A DNA stretch of 64,000 nt, taken from NCBI RefSeq assembly GCF_014199935.1, contig NZ_JACHOP010000018.1, positions 1 through 64,000 of the forward strand. Reading direction: 5' to 3'. This document shows, one piece after another, positions 55,262-64,000 of the stretch; position 1 is the stretch's first letter, and each line of letters starts with the position of its first letter. The DNA is from Methylorubrum rhodinum (GTDB taxonomy: Bacteria; Pseudomonadota; Alphaproteobacteria; Rhizobiales; Beijerinckiaceae). Made by a program: the position numbers and the translations under genes. The notes below the pieces were generated by a model. It was not told where the DNA came from. It saw nothing but the letters and a program-made list of their open reading frames with translations, and searched no databases.

Positions 55262-56749
55262 CTACCGGAATGGCGGCTCGTCGAAGCTTCGCAGCTTGCG
55301 CGAGTGCAGCCCGGCCCGGTCGGCGCGCAGGGTGTCGAGGGTCGCCAGCCCGATCTCGAGATGCTCGGCCACCGCCCGCTCGTAGAAGGCGCTGGCCGAG
55401 CCCGGCAGCTTGATCTCGCCGTGGAGCGGCTTGTCGGAGACGCAGAGCAAGGTCCCGTAGGGCACCCGCAGGCGAAAGCCTTGCGCCGCGATGGTGCCGC
55501 TCTCCATGTCGACGGCCACCGCCCGCGACAGGTTGATCGGCCGCCGCTCCTGGCTGAAGCGCAGCTCCCAGTTGCGGTCGTCGTAGGTGACGACGGTGCC
55601 GGTGCGCAGCCGCCGCTTGAGCGCGTCGGCCCGCTCGCCGGTCACCGCGGCGGCGGCCGATTGCAGGGCGATCTGCACTTCCGCCAAGGCCGGCACCGGG
55701 ATGTCCGGCGGCACGAGGTCGTCGAGGATGCGGTCGCGGCGAAGATACCCGTGCGCCAGCACGTAGTCGCCGATGGTCTGCGACTGGCGCAGGCCCCCGC
55801 AATGGCCGACCATCAGCCAGCAATGCGGGCGCAAAACCGCGAGATGGTCGGTGATCGTCTTGGCGTTGGAGGGGCCGACGCCGATGTTGACCAGCGTCGT
55901 GCCCTGGGGTGCCCCGTCGGCCCCGCGGGAGACGAGGTGGTAGGCCGGCATCTGGAAGCGGTGCCAGGGGGAGGCGGCGATCAGCGCCTCCGGATCGGCA
56001 CCCGCCGCATCCGCTTGGCGCACCACCACGCCGCCCGGCAGGACGAGGCGCTCCCCGTCGCCGGACGCCAGCCGGTCGAGGGCATGGCGGACGAAGTTGT
56101 GGACGTAGCGGTGGTAGTTGGTGAGCAGGATCCAGGGCTGGATCTCGCTCCAGTCCGAGCCCGTGTAGTGGACGAGACGGCGCAGCGAGTAGTCGGTGCG
56201 GATGCCGTCGAACAGGGCGAGCGGGCGCGGCTCGCCCGGCTCCTCCCGCCACAGCCCGTCGGCCACCTCGTCGCCGACCACCGAGAGCAGCGGCACGGGA
56301 AACAGCGCTGCGAGATCGCTCGCGCTCACGCCGCTGCCGCCGAGATCGGTGCCGGGCTCGACCACGTAGGGGTAGGGAATCTCCTGGGCCGAGAGCCCGA
56401 CCTCGATCGCCGCGCCGTAATCGCGCACCAGCGGACGCAGCTGCTCCAGCAGGTAGGGGCGGAAATAGCCCGGCTGGGTCAGCGTGGTCGAATAGATCCC
56501 CGGCGCCTGGAACTTGGCGGTCGCCCGCTCCAGCCGCGGCAGCGGCCCCGCCGGCTGGTAGGTCAGGCGCAGTTCGGGATAGCGGAACTGCAGCCGCTCG
56601 GCCGGGCTCGGCGCCTCGCGCGTGTCGAGGTAGCGGGCGAGCGCCGTCTGCAGCGCCCGCGTCGCGCCCGCATGCAGCGCCTCCAGCCGCGCGACCGCGC
56701 CCTCCGGATCGGTGATCGACTCCATCGGCCGCAACTCGTCGCTGACCAT
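55262..56749 (-). CDS. amn: AMP nucleosidase
   Basis: 495 residues, full length. N-terminal Amn-specific domain (residues 1-190) and C-terminal nucleoside-phosphorylase-like domain (LVNIGVGPSNAKTITDHLAV, MVGHCGGLRQSQTIGDYVLA, AVDMESGTIAAQGFRLRVPY, LCVSDKPLHGEIKLPG). Cleaves AMP to adenine and ribose-5-phosphate, helping to balance adenylate pools. Confidence 0.94.
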   Translation of the reverse strand: MVSDELRPMESITDPEGAVARLEALHAGATRALQTALARYLDTREAPSPAERLQFRYPELRLTYQPAGPLPRLERATAKFQAPGIYSTTLTQPGYFRPYLLEQLRPLVRDYGAAIEVGLSAQEIPYPYVVEPGTDLGGSGVSASDLAALFPVPLLSVVGDEVADGLWREEPGEPRPLALFDGIRTDYSLRRLVHYTGSDWSEIQPWILLTNYHRYVHNFVRHALDRLASGDGERLVLPGGVVVRQADAAGADPEALIAASPWHRFQMPAYHLVSRGADGAPQGTTLVNIGVGPSNAKTITDHLAVLRPHCWLMVGHCGGLRQSQTIGDYVLAHGYLRRDRILDDLVPPDIPVPALAEVQIALQSAAAAVTGERADALKRRLRTGTVVTYDDRNWELRFSQERRPINLSRAVAVDMESGTIAAQGFRLRVPYGTLLCVSDKPLHGEIKLPGSASAFYERAVAEHLEIGLATLDTLRADRAGLHSRKLRSFDEPPFR

Positions 56750-56837
56750 GCGCTCTCCCCTTCGGCGGTGTGGGCCTCTACATCGGCGCGAGCGCGGCGG
56801 CGGGCAAGCCGGTTCGGGACGGATGCGAGGAGACGCG

Positions 56838-57338
56838 ATGCAGGATCGAGCCGAACGCCGCCCCGGCGAGGAGACGGTCGAACTCCCCCGAAGCTACGAT
56901 GCCGGCCTCTACTTCATCGGCCGGGTGCGCACGCCCTGGGGCAGTCGGGCCGAATGCCCGAAGAACGGGCGCCAGACCGAGGCGGTCTGCACGCTCGAGG
57001 TCGATGCGCCCTACCGACCCGGCCTCCAGAACGTGCACGGGGCGACCCACCTGATCGTGCTCTACTGGATGGACCGGGCCGCCCGCGACCTCGTGCGCCA
57101 GCAGCCGCGCCATGCCGAGGGCAGCCGCGGCACCTTCTCGCTGCGCTCGCCGGCCCGGCCGAACCCGATCGCGCTCTCGGTGGTCGAGTTGCTCGGCATC
57201 GAGGGCGGTCGCCTCAGCGTGCGCGGGCTCGACTGCATCGACGGCACGCCGCTCCTCGACATCAAGCCCTACTACGCCACGACCGACAGCCGCCCCGAGG
57301 CGCGGGTCGATCGGGCCGGAACGGCAACCAGGGCCTGA
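56838..57338 (+). CDS. trmO: tRNA (t6A37) methyltransferase TrmO/TsaA-like protein
   Basis: 166 residues from ATG 56838, preceded by GAGGAG. Family signature: FIGRVRTPWGSRAECPKNG, HLIVLYWMDRA, GTFSLRSPARPNPIALSVV and GTPLLDIKPYY. TrmO methylates N6-threonylcarbamoyladenosine in tRNA-Thr using S-adenosylmethionine. The C-terminal extension found in the E. coli enzyme is missing, so an UPF0066 member of other target is possible. Confidence 0.85.
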   Translation: MQDRAERRPGEETVELPRSYDAGLYFIGRVRTPWGSRAECPKNGRQTEAVCTLEVDAPYRPGLQNVHGATHLIVLYWMDRAARDLVRQQPRHAEGSRGTFSLRSPARPNPIALSVVELLGIEGGRLSVRGLDCIDGTPLLDIKPYYATTDSRPEARVDRAGTATRA

Positions 57339-57360
57339 CATCAGGATGAAGTCATCCCGA

Positions 57361-57435
57361 GCTGCATGAATCAGGACAGATGGTCCTGATTCATGCGTCC
57401 GGCGGACGACCGCCGCCGCGCAGTCGCGCGGGCGA
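57361..57435. repeat. Hairpin repeat family B, copy B
   Basis: GCATGAATCAGGAC (57364-57377) pairs perfectly with GTCCTGATTCATGC (57383-57396), followed by GTCCGGCGGACGACC and the CGCGCAGTCGCGCG block shared (reversed) with copy A at 35582. The stem sequence differs from copy A but still pairs. Confidence 0.72.
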
Positions 57436-57623
57436 TCGGCGATGAGGCATGGTCATCGTCGATCGGTTTCAGGTGCGACTTGGCAAATTCTGCGGCGATC
57501 TCCATCATGTGATGGTTAATCGACTGAAACAATAGCCTGTCACCAACCTTAGCGATCAAGAACAGCGTCGATTAAGGCATTGTTTATGTTTGGGGCAGCT
57601 ACTGATCGCCATCGGAGGGAGCG

Positions 57624-59027
57624 ATGGCATCGGCATCGACCACATTCCGGCTGTGCGACCAGCGTCCGCCCTCGCTGAGGGACGCGTTCGCCGAAGCCCT
57701 GACGGTGCCGCCGCTGCTGGCGACCATGCTGCGCAGCATGATCGAGGCATGGCCCGACGAGGTCTACGCGCAGCCCGCCGTCGCCACCCGGTTCCTGGGC
57801 AAGCGCACCACCTATGTCTGCGAGCCGGGGCTGATCCGCAGCCTGCTCGTCGATCAGGCGGACGCGCTGGAGCGCGAGACCTTCATGCTGCGGGCGCTGG
57901 CGCCCGCGCTCGGGCGCGGCATCCTCACGGCGGACGGCGCCTTCTGGCGCGGGCAGCGCCGGACCGCGGCGCCGATGTTCCGGCCCGACCGCATCCGCGG
58001 CTTCGTCCCGGCCATCGCGGCGGCGGCGGAGGCCGGGCGCGCGCGCTGGCAGGCGACCGCCGCCCAAGTCGCTCCCGCCGCCGACATCCTGCCGGAGTTG
58101 ATGCGAACGGCCTTCGAGATCATCGTCGCCACCATGATCTCGGGCGATTCCGAGATGCAGGTCGCCCCCTTCGGCCGGGCGATCGACGACTACCTGTCGC
58201 AGACGCAGTGGAAGATCGCGCTCGCCCATCTCGGCGCGCCGGCCTGGACGCCGCATCCGGGCGCCCGCCGGGGGGCGGCCGCCGCGCGCTACCTGCGCGA
58301 CGAGACCGCCCGCACCATCGCCCGGCGCCGCGCCCGCGGCGAGCCGGGCCGCGATCTGCTCGGGCTGCTGCTGGAGGCGCGCGATCCCGAGACCGGCCTC
58401 GGCCTGTCCGAGGAGGCGCTGGTCGACAACCTCCTCACCTTCGTCGCCGCCGGCCACGAGACCACGGCGCTGGCGCTGGCCTGGACCCTGCGGCTGATCG
58501 CCGACCGGCCCGAGGTCGAGGCGCGGATGCTCGCCGAGATCGCCGGGCTGCCTGCGCCGCTGGGGCAGAAGCCGGACGGCGTCGAGCGCCTGACCTACAC
58601 GCGCCAGGTGCTGATGGAAGCCATGCGCCTCTACCCGCCCGCGCCCCTGATCGTGCGCCGCACCGTCCGGGAGGTCCGTCTCGGCGAGACGCGGATTCCG
58701 GCGGGCGAATCGGTCCACGTGCCGGTCTACGCGCTCCACCGCAACCGCGGCCTGTGGGACCGGCCCGACGCCTTCGACCCGGACCGCTTCGCCCCGGCGA
58801 TCCACGCGGCCCGCGACCGCTACGCCTACCTGCCGTTCGGCGCCGGCCCGCGGGTCTGCATCGGCATGGGGCTCGCGATCACCGAATGCCTCGTCGTGCT
58901 GGCAACCCTCCTGCCGGCGCTGCGCTTCGTGCCGGAGCGGGCCGAGATGCCGGAGGCGCAGTTCCGCGTCACCCTGCGGCCGCGGGGCGGCGTGCCCATG
59001 CGGGTGGTGGCGCGCCATGCCGGATGA
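57624..59027 (+). CDS. Cytochrome P450
   Basis: 467 residues, soluble bacterial type. I-helix oxygen motif AAGHETTA near residue 276, the ExxR region at MEAMRLYPPAPL, and the haem loop FGAGPRVCIGMG with ligand Cys near residue 412. Substrate unknown. No ferredoxin or reductase gene is adjacent. Its last 11 bases overlap the start of the GGDEF-EAL gene. Confidence 0.93.
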   Translation: MASASTTFRLCDQRPPSLRDAFAEALTVPPLLATMLRSMIEAWPDEVYAQPAVATRFLGKRTTYVCEPGLIRSLLVDQADALERETFMLRALAPALGRGILTADGAFWRGQRRTAAPMFRPDRIRGFVPAIAAAAEAGRARWQATAAQVAPAADILPELMRTAFEIIVATMISGDSEMQVAPFGRAIDDYLSQTQWKIALAHLGAPAWTPHPGARRGAAAARYLRDETARTIARRRARGEPGRDLLGLLLEARDPETGLGLSEEALVDNLLTFVAAGHETTALALAWTLRLIADRPEVEARMLAEIAGLPAPLGQKPDGVERLTYTRQVLMEAMRLYPPAPLIVRRTVREVRLGETRIPAGESVHVPVYALHRNRGLWDRPDAFDPDRFAPAIHAARDRYAYLPFGAGPRVCIGMGLAITECLVVLATLLPALRFVPERAEMPEAQFRVTLRPRGGVPMRVVARHAG

Positions 59028-61422
59028 CACCGTGCGGGAGCGTGGCGAGGAAAAGGACGGCTGGCTCGCACGCCGGCTCGGCTGGGCCGTGGCCGAGGCG
59101 CCGCCGGAGCGCTACCGGCATCAGATCCGCACCGACCTCCTCGACGAGACCCTGAAGCTCGCCAACATCTCGGCCGTCACGCATTTCGCCGTCGCCGTCG
59201 TGATCCCGGTGCTGTTCTGGGACAGCGCCTCGCGGGTCTATCTCGCCGGGCTGTTCGCGGTGGTGACGACGATCATCGGGCTGACCCTCTACACCAACCG
59301 GCTCTACCGCCGCATCTACGCGGACGGGGTGTCGGAGGTCGGCGTCGCCCGCGGCTGCCGCATCTCGGCCGGGCTGGCGCTCGCCCTCGGGCTCACCTGG
59401 GCGACGATGCCGATCATGCTGTTCGCTCCCGCCAGCGACGACCAGCGCCTGATCATCGTCGCCACCGCCGCCGGGCTGATCTCCGACGCCTACGTGGTCG
59501 GGCCGCTGCTCTCGGTCTCGTTCCTGTTCGCGGTGCCGCTGATCCTCGGCAGCTTCGTCGGGCTCGCCCGCTCGGGCGAGGGGATCGCGCTCAGCATCGG
59601 CGTGCTGCTCGTCGTCTACGCGATGTTCGTGCTCGCCAGCGTCGCGCGGATGAGCCGGCTGTCGCGGGAGCGCATCCACGACCGCGTGCGCGTCGAGGAC
59701 CAGGGCCAGACCATCGGCCTCCTGCTCAACGAGTTCGAGGCCAACACCAGCGACTGGCTGTGGGAGACCGACGAGTTGGGCCAGTTCCAGCACGTCTCGG
59801 CCCGGATGGCGCAGGCGCTCGGCCGCACGGAGGACGACCTGCACGCGACCTCGCTCGCCACGCTCCTCGGCGGCGGCGCGCAGGCGGACGGACAGGAAGG
59901 GGATGGAGTCGCCGAGATCCTGGCCTGCCTCGCCGCCCGCGAGCCGTTCCGCGAGCGGCTCGCCGCCTTCGCGGGATCCGAGGGGGTCCGCTGGCTGCGG
60001 CTCAGCGGCAAGCCGTTCCAGGATCGGCGCGGCGGGTTCGCGGGCTTCCGCGGGGTCGGCTCCGACGTGACCGCGAGCCGCGCCGCCGAGGAGCGCATCG
60101 CCTATCTGGCCACCCGCGACGCCCTGACCGGCCTGTCGAACCGGGCGATCTTCCACGAGATCGCCCAGGCCGCCTGCCGCGAGGCGGGCACGCCCGGCGG
60201 GGAGACGGCGAGCCTGCTCTACCTCGACCTCGACGGCTTCAAGCTCGTCAACGACAGCGCCGGACACGGCGCGGGCGACGCGCTGCTGCGGCAGGTCGCC
60301 GACCGCATCCGCGCCGTCACGGCCGCCGAGCCTTCGGCCCACGGCTTTCGCCTGGGCGGCGACGAGTTCGCGATCCTGCATCGCGGCTCCGTCGCGGCGG
60401 CGGAAGCCGTGGCGCAATCCTGCGTCACCGTTCTCGGCGAGCCCTACGCGATCGACGGCGTGCGCGCCGAGATCGGCGTCAGCGTCGGCCTCGCCCACGC
60501 GCCCCGCGACGCCACCGATCCCGAGTGCCTGCTGCGCAAGGCCGATCTCGCCCTCTACACCGCCAAGGATGCCGGCAAGGGGCGCTGGCACGCCTTCGAC
60601 GCCAGCCTGGAGCGCCGGGCGCAACGCCACCGCGAACTCGACGCGGCGATGCGCCCGGCCCTGGAGAACGGCGAGATGGCGCTGCACTACCAGCCGCTGG
60701 TGAACCTCGCCGACGGTCGCGTGATCGGCTTCGAGGCGCTCTTGCGCTGGACCCGCCCCGGCGAGGGCCCGGTCTCGCCCGCCGAGACGGTGCCGATCGC
60801 CGAGAGCACGGGCTTCGTCATCGAGATCGGCCGCTGGGCGCTGCGCAAGGCCTGCGCCGAGGCCGCGGGCTGGCCCGAGGCCCTGCGGGTCGCCGTCAAT
60901 ATCTCCTCGATCCACTTCCGCCTGCCGGGCTTTGTCGGCGAGGTCGAGGCGGCGTTGCGGGCGACCGGGTTGGCGCCGAACCTTCTGGAGATCGAGATCA
61001 CCGAGACGATCTTCCTCGGCAGCACGCCCCACGTCATCGAGAACCTGAATCGACTGCGGGGCTTGGGCGTGCGCATCGCGCTCGACGATTTCGGCACCGG
61101 CTTCTCGTCGCTGAGCTACCTGACGCAGTTTCCCGTCGACAAGATCAAGATCGACCGCGCCTTCGTGCGCGACCTGATCCACCGCCGCGAATGCCTCACG
61201 GTGATCGAGGCGATCATGGTGATCGCCCGCGACCTCGCTATCGACGTGACGGTGGAGGGCGTCGAGACCGTGCAGCAGGCCGAGTTGCTGCGGCTCAAGC
61301 GCTGCAACAGCGCGCAGGGCTTCCTCTACAGCCCGGCCCGGCCCGCGCGGGACATCCCGGACCTCATCGAGAGCATCCCGCATCGCGTTCGCCACACCGG
61401 CGTGCGGGCGAGCGCGGCCTGA
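59017..61422 (+). CDS. Membrane PAS-GGDEF-EAL protein (cyclic-di-GMP signalling)
   Basis: 801 residues. About six N-terminal membrane helices (residues 45-205), a PAS domain (about 235-350), GGDEF with intact GGDEF (LGGDEFAILHR) and EAL with intact EALLRW, ISSIHFRLP, LDDFGTGFSSL and KIDRAFV. Both catalytic motifs look functional. Overlaps the P450 gene by 11 bases and so is co-translated with it. Confidence 0.92.
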   Translation: MPDDTVRERGEEKDGWLARRLGWAVAEAPPERYRHQIRTDLLDETLKLANISAVTHFAVAVVIPVLFWDSASRVYLAGLFAVVTTIIGLTLYTNRLYRRIYADGVSEVGVARGCRISAGLALALGLTWATMPIMLFAPASDDQRLIIVATAAGLISDAYVVGPLLSVSFLFAVPLILGSFVGLARSGEGIALSIGVLLVVYAMFVLASVARMSRLSRERIHDRVRVEDQGQTIGLLLNEFEANTSDWLWETDELGQFQHVSARMAQALGRTEDDLHATSLATLLGGGAQADGQEGDGVAEILACLAAREPFRERLAAFAGSEGVRWLRLSGKPFQDRRGGFAGFRGVGSDVTASRAAEERIAYLATRDALTGLSNRAIFHEIAQAACREAGTPGGETASLLYLDLDGFKLVNDSAGHGAGDALLRQVADRIRAVTAAEPSAHGFRLGGDEFAILHRGSVAAAEAVAQSCVTVLGEPYAIDGVRAEIGVSVGLAHAPRDATDPECLLRKADLALYTAKDAGKGRWHAFDASLERRAQRHRELDAAMRPALENGEMALHYQPLVNLADGRVIGFEALLRWTRPGEGPVSPAETVPIAESTGFVIEIGRWALRKACAEAAGWPEALRVAVNISSIHFRLPGFVGEVEAALRATGLAPNLLEIEITETIFLGSTPHVIENLNRLRGLGVRIALDDFGTGFSSLSYLTQFPVDKIKIDRAFVRDLIHRRECLTVIEAIMVIARDLAIDVTVEGVETVQQAELLRLKRCNSAQGFLYSPARPARDIPDLIESIPHRVRHTGVRASAA

Positions 61423-61475
61423 TCGGCAAAGGACTCGGGAAAGGTCCGCCGCGAGACGATCGGCCGGACGTCGCC

Positions 61476-62603
61476 CTACCGGATCGCGTGCGCCCCCAGC
61501 ACCGGGGCCACGGCTCCGTCGAGGCGCAGGCGGGCGTCGAGGATCGGGGCGTCGGCCACCTCCGGCAGTTGGCCGGCGAGTTCGGCGATGGCCTGGTATT
61601 GGCTCATGCGCTGGTCGATCATGCCGTCGAGGCGCTCGTGCACCTCGGCGACCGTGAGGCTGCGGCGCTTGGCCCCGTCCTTGGCGGTGAAGATCGAGCG
61701 GTTGGCCCGCGCGGCGCGGCCGAACACCGTCTGGGCGACCTTGTCCGGATCCTCGGCGCTGAGCGAGAGGAATTTTCCGGCGCTCGCGGTGCCGAGGAAG
61801 TGGGCGAGGTAGAGTTCGGTGGTCTTGAGCGCCCGGCCGATCCGGGCCTCGATGCGGGCGCGGTCGCGCTTGATCAACTCGCCCGCCATCAGGCCGGAGA
61901 CGTAGGGATCGTTGCGCAGGTCGAGCACGCGCTTGCGCATCGCGGCGTCGGCAATCGTGATGGCGCCGCCGCGACCCTTCACGGCGGCGGCTTCCGCCGC
62001 GAGCCCGTGGCGGGCGCCGTAGGTGCGGATCATCTCCAGCCACGTCCCGGTGACGAACTGGAACAGACCCTGCGCCGAGGAGGCGGAGGACTTCACGTCG
62101 GTGTCGAAGCTGGATTCCTTGTCGGCGAGCGCCATCATGTAGACGGGATCGACGCCGGTCGCCTCGGAGGCGCGCAGGATGGTCGAAACGAGGTCGCGCG
62201 GCACGCTCATGTCGCCGAAGCGCAGCACGTCCTCGTCGCCCTCGCGGGTACCGGTCATGGCGCCTTGGGCGCGGGCGACCGGGACGGACACGGTGTCGTC
62301 CTGGCCCAGCAGGGCGGAGCCGCCCCATTCGGGCTCGGCGGCGGCCGGGCGCAGATCGGTCCGCACCAGGGCCGGGATCGCTTGGACGACCGCGTTCTCG
62401 TAGGCGTCCGCGGCGCGCGGCGCGGAGAGCAGGAGGAGGCCCGCGAGCATCGCGGCGGCAACGCCGCAAGAGGCGAGGCGGGCGGCGGAACCCGCCCGAG
62501 AGGTGGCGCGGTGCGGGACCGCGTTCGCGCTGGCGAGCGACCCGCAAGGCACGAGTCGGCTCACGTCGTCGGCGCAGAGCGCCGGCTCCGGGTAAACCCC
62601 CAT
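61476..62603 (-). CDS. Lytic transglycosylase (SLT-domain) protein
   Basis: 375 residues from ATG 62603 (AAGGAAG ribosome site); the frame is open to 62708. Signal/membrane segment (VAAAMLAGLLLLSAPRAADA), then the SLT fold: MALADKESSFDTDVKSSASS with catalytic Glu, AQGLFQFVTGTWLEMI, and LAHFLGTASAGKF. Cleaves peptidoglycan between MurNAc and GlcNAc in the periplasm. The long N-terminal part before the signal segment is unusual. Confidence 0.87.
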   Translation of the reverse strand: MGVYPEPALCADDVSRLVPCGSLASANAVPHRATSRAGSAARLASCGVAAAMLAGLLLLSAPRAADAYENAVVQAIPALVRTDLRPAAAEPEWGGSALLGQDDTVSVPVARAQGAMTGTREGDEDVLRFGDMSVPRDLVSTILRASEATGVDPVYMMALADKESSFDTDVKSSASSAQGLFQFVTGTWLEMIRTYGARHGLAAEAAAVKGRGGAITIADAAMRKRVLDLRNDPYVSGLMAGELIKRDRARIEARIGRALKTTELYLAHFLGTASAGKFLSLSAEDPDKVAQTVFGRAARANRSIFTAKDGAKRRSLTVAEVHERLDGMIDQRMSQYQAIAELAGQLPEVADAPILDARLRLDGAVAPVLGAHAIR

Positions 62604-62914
62604 CGGTCTTCCTTGTTTTGCCTCGGCGTTCTTTTCGGCCGGGCTTCTTTTGACCGGCGGGTGTTTCGCCGCCGGGTGTGACCACAATGGGACCACCCCG
62701 TGATACAAACGTGGTCGCGTTAATGGAGCGTTAAGCCACTGTATTTACGATATTTTAACGATTTCGCGTCGTGGCCCGCGCGATCGCCCTGCGTCAAACG
62801 AGGCAGCCTTGTCCTCGGAACGCACCAGCTGGGCCACAGTTGTCATGGGCCGCGCGGCGACCAGTTAGGGCTCATCCTAAGGTGCCTGCGCCACCACAGC
62901 AGAAAGTCGGGTTC
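62604..62914. other. Divergent promoter region, transglycosylase / inositol-phosphate synthase
   Basis: 311 bases without a gene. An A+T-rich patch at 62720-62770 (with CGTTAATGGAGCGTTAA, then TTTACGATATTTTAACG) is the likely promoter area. No operator can be named. Confidence 0.45.
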
Positions 62915-64000
62915 ATGGGCATTCAGACCGGTCGGCGCGTCGGAGTGGCGTTCGTCGGCATGGGCGGTGCGGTCGCCACGACCGCCATCGCCGGCATCGA
63001 GACCATCAAGTCGGGCTCGAACCGTCTGGACGGCCTGCCGCTCGCGGGCGTGCCCGTTCCGGGCATGGCCGATTACAAGGATCTGGTGTTCGGCGGCTGG
63101 GACCTGAACGGCGACGACCTCGCCTCCGCCGCCACCGGCCACGGCGTTCTGACGGCTCAGGACATCGACAACGGCGCCCAGGCGCTCAAGGGCATCACCC
63201 CCTGGCCGGCCGTCGGCTCGGCCAAGTTCTGCAAGAACATCGACGGCGCCAACCGCATCGTCGCCAGGGATCACCGCGAGGCCGTCTCGGTCATCGCCAA
63301 CGACCTCAACCGCTTCCGCAAGGAGAGCAACCTCGACGACGTCGTGGTCGTGAACCTCGCCTCGACCGAGCGCTGGCCCGACCTCTCCGCGGCGACGCTC
63401 AACTCGGCCGACGCCTTCGAGAAGGGCCTGGATTCGAGCGACGAGTCGATCTCGCCCGCGATGCTCTACGCCTACGCGGCGATCAAGAGCGGCGTGCCGT
63501 ATGCCAACTTCACCCCCTCGGTCGCCGCCGACGTGCCGGCGCTCATGGAACTCGCCCGCGAGCTGAACGTCCCGGTCGCCGGCAAGGACGGCAAGACCGG
63601 CCAGACCATGATGAAGACGGTGCTGGCCCCGGCGCTCAAGGCCCGCTCGCTCCACGTCGACGGCTGGTTCTCGACCAACATCCTCGGCAACCGCGACGGC
63701 CTCGCCCTCAACGACAAGGACTCGCTCCAGTCGAAGCTCAACACCAAGGGCACGGTGCTCGACTCGATCCTCGGCTATCCGGTCGAGGATCACCTCGTGC
63801 ACATCCACTATTACCGCCCGCGCGGCGACGACAAGGAAGCTTGGGACAACATCGACGTCACCGGCTTCATGGGCCAGCGGATGCAGATCAAGGTCAACTT
63901 CCTCTGTAAGGACTCGATCCTGGCCGCCCCGCTCGTCATCGAGATCGCCCGCGTGCTGGATCTGGCCAAGACCCGCGGCGACGGCGGCGTGCAGGAGCAG
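62915..64000 (+). CDS. Inositol-3-phosphate synthase (partial, runs off the window)
   Basis: The first 362 residues are in the window with no stop. NAD site VAFVGMGGAVATTAIAGIET, then SVAADVPALMELA, VAGKDGKTGQTMMKTVLAPA, STNILGNRDGLALND and VNFLCKDSILAAPLVIE, all hallmarks of myo-inositol-1-phosphate synthase of the prokaryotic type. Converts glucose-6-phosphate to inositol-3-phosphate. Start ATG 62915; the remaining C-terminus lies beyond 64000. Confidence 0.93.
   Translation, partial: MGIQTGRRVGVAFVGMGGAVATTAIAGIETIKSGSNRLDGLPLAGVPVPGMADYKDLVFGGWDLNGDDLASAATGHGVLTAQDIDNGAQALKGITPWPAVGSAKFCKNIDGANRIVARDHREAVSVIANDLNRFRKESNLDDVVVVNLASTERWPDLSAATLNSADAFEKGLDSSDESISPAMLYAYAAIKSGVPYANFTPSVAADVPALMELARELNVPVAGKDGKTGQTMMKTVLAPALKARSLHVDGWFSTNILGNRDGLALNDKDSLQSKLNTKGTVLDSILGYPVEDHLVHIHYYRPRGDDKEAWDNIDVTGFMGQRMQIKVNFLCKDSILAAPLVIEIARVLDLAKTRGDGGVQEQ

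Overview
The window is high-GC alphaproteobacterial chromosome. The best guess is Methylobacterium/Methylorubrum or a close Hyphomicrobiales relative. This rests on gene content (homospermidine synthase, an HWE-family histidine kinase, several GGDEF/EAL proteins, a lipid-linked QuiNAc-type initiation gene set) and on the many dispersed palindromic repeats between genes. The taxon is an inference. No rRNA or complete tRNA gene was found.

Layout. 0-4.8 kb: SelW-like redox protein, HWE sensor kinase, aldo/keto reductase, Crp/Fnr regulator. 4.8-11 kb: glycogen and alpha-glucan genes (glgA, a GH13 alpha-glucosidase, divergent glgP with a strong terminator). 11-16.3 kb: homospermidine synthase, three tandem Uma2-family nuclease-like paralogues, a small unknown and a DUF1206 membrane protein. 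16.5-21.7 kb: polysaccharide initiation genes (WbpM/CapD-like dehydratase, WbpV-like reductase, WbpL/WecA-like transferase), split by an ArsR/SDR pair with a clear palindromic operator. 22-26.6 kb: a 7TM PAS-GGDEF-EAL protein, a small coiled-coil protein and a ferredoxin-reductase-like protein that lacks cluster cysteines.

26.9-43.3 kb is the most interesting part, a roughly 16-kb organosulfonate cluster. It holds a YeiH-type anion (sulfite?) exporter, a GntR regulator, both sulfolactate dehydrogenases (ComC and SlcC types) and (R)-sulfolactate sulfo-lyase SuyAB. It also holds a second complete set of succinate-dehydrogenase-like (four subunits) and class I fumarase-like (two subunits) genes. 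These are translationally coupled to the substrate-binding protein of an SsuABC/TauABC-type transporter. A divergent SorAB-type periplasmic sulfite dehydrogenase completes the set. I propose import and oxidation of 3-sulfopropionate to 3-sulfoacrylate by the Sdh-like complex, hydration to 3-sulfolactate by the fumarase-like enzyme, and cleavage by SuyAB to pyruvate and sulfite, which is then exported and oxidised to sulfate. Each step copies succinate to fumarate to malate with a sulfonate in place of one carboxylate. A shared palindrome near GTCWTATAYAWGAC lies before each transcription unit and predicts one regulon. The right edge is marked by a decayed IS256-family element joined to a 27-nt tRNA-Leu fragment.

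44-64 kb returns to ordinary chromosome: a YqaA-like membrane protein coupled to DsbB, a ParB-like protein, an EVE-domain protein, gpsA coupled to an OGFr-domain protein, a GT21-type glycosyltransferase, a histone-deacetylase-family protein, a PBP1 with a nuclease-like tail, a chemoreceptor, AMP nucleosidase, TrmO, a P450 overlapping a GGDEF-EAL gene, a lytic transglycosylase, and the start of inositol-phosphate synthase running off the window.
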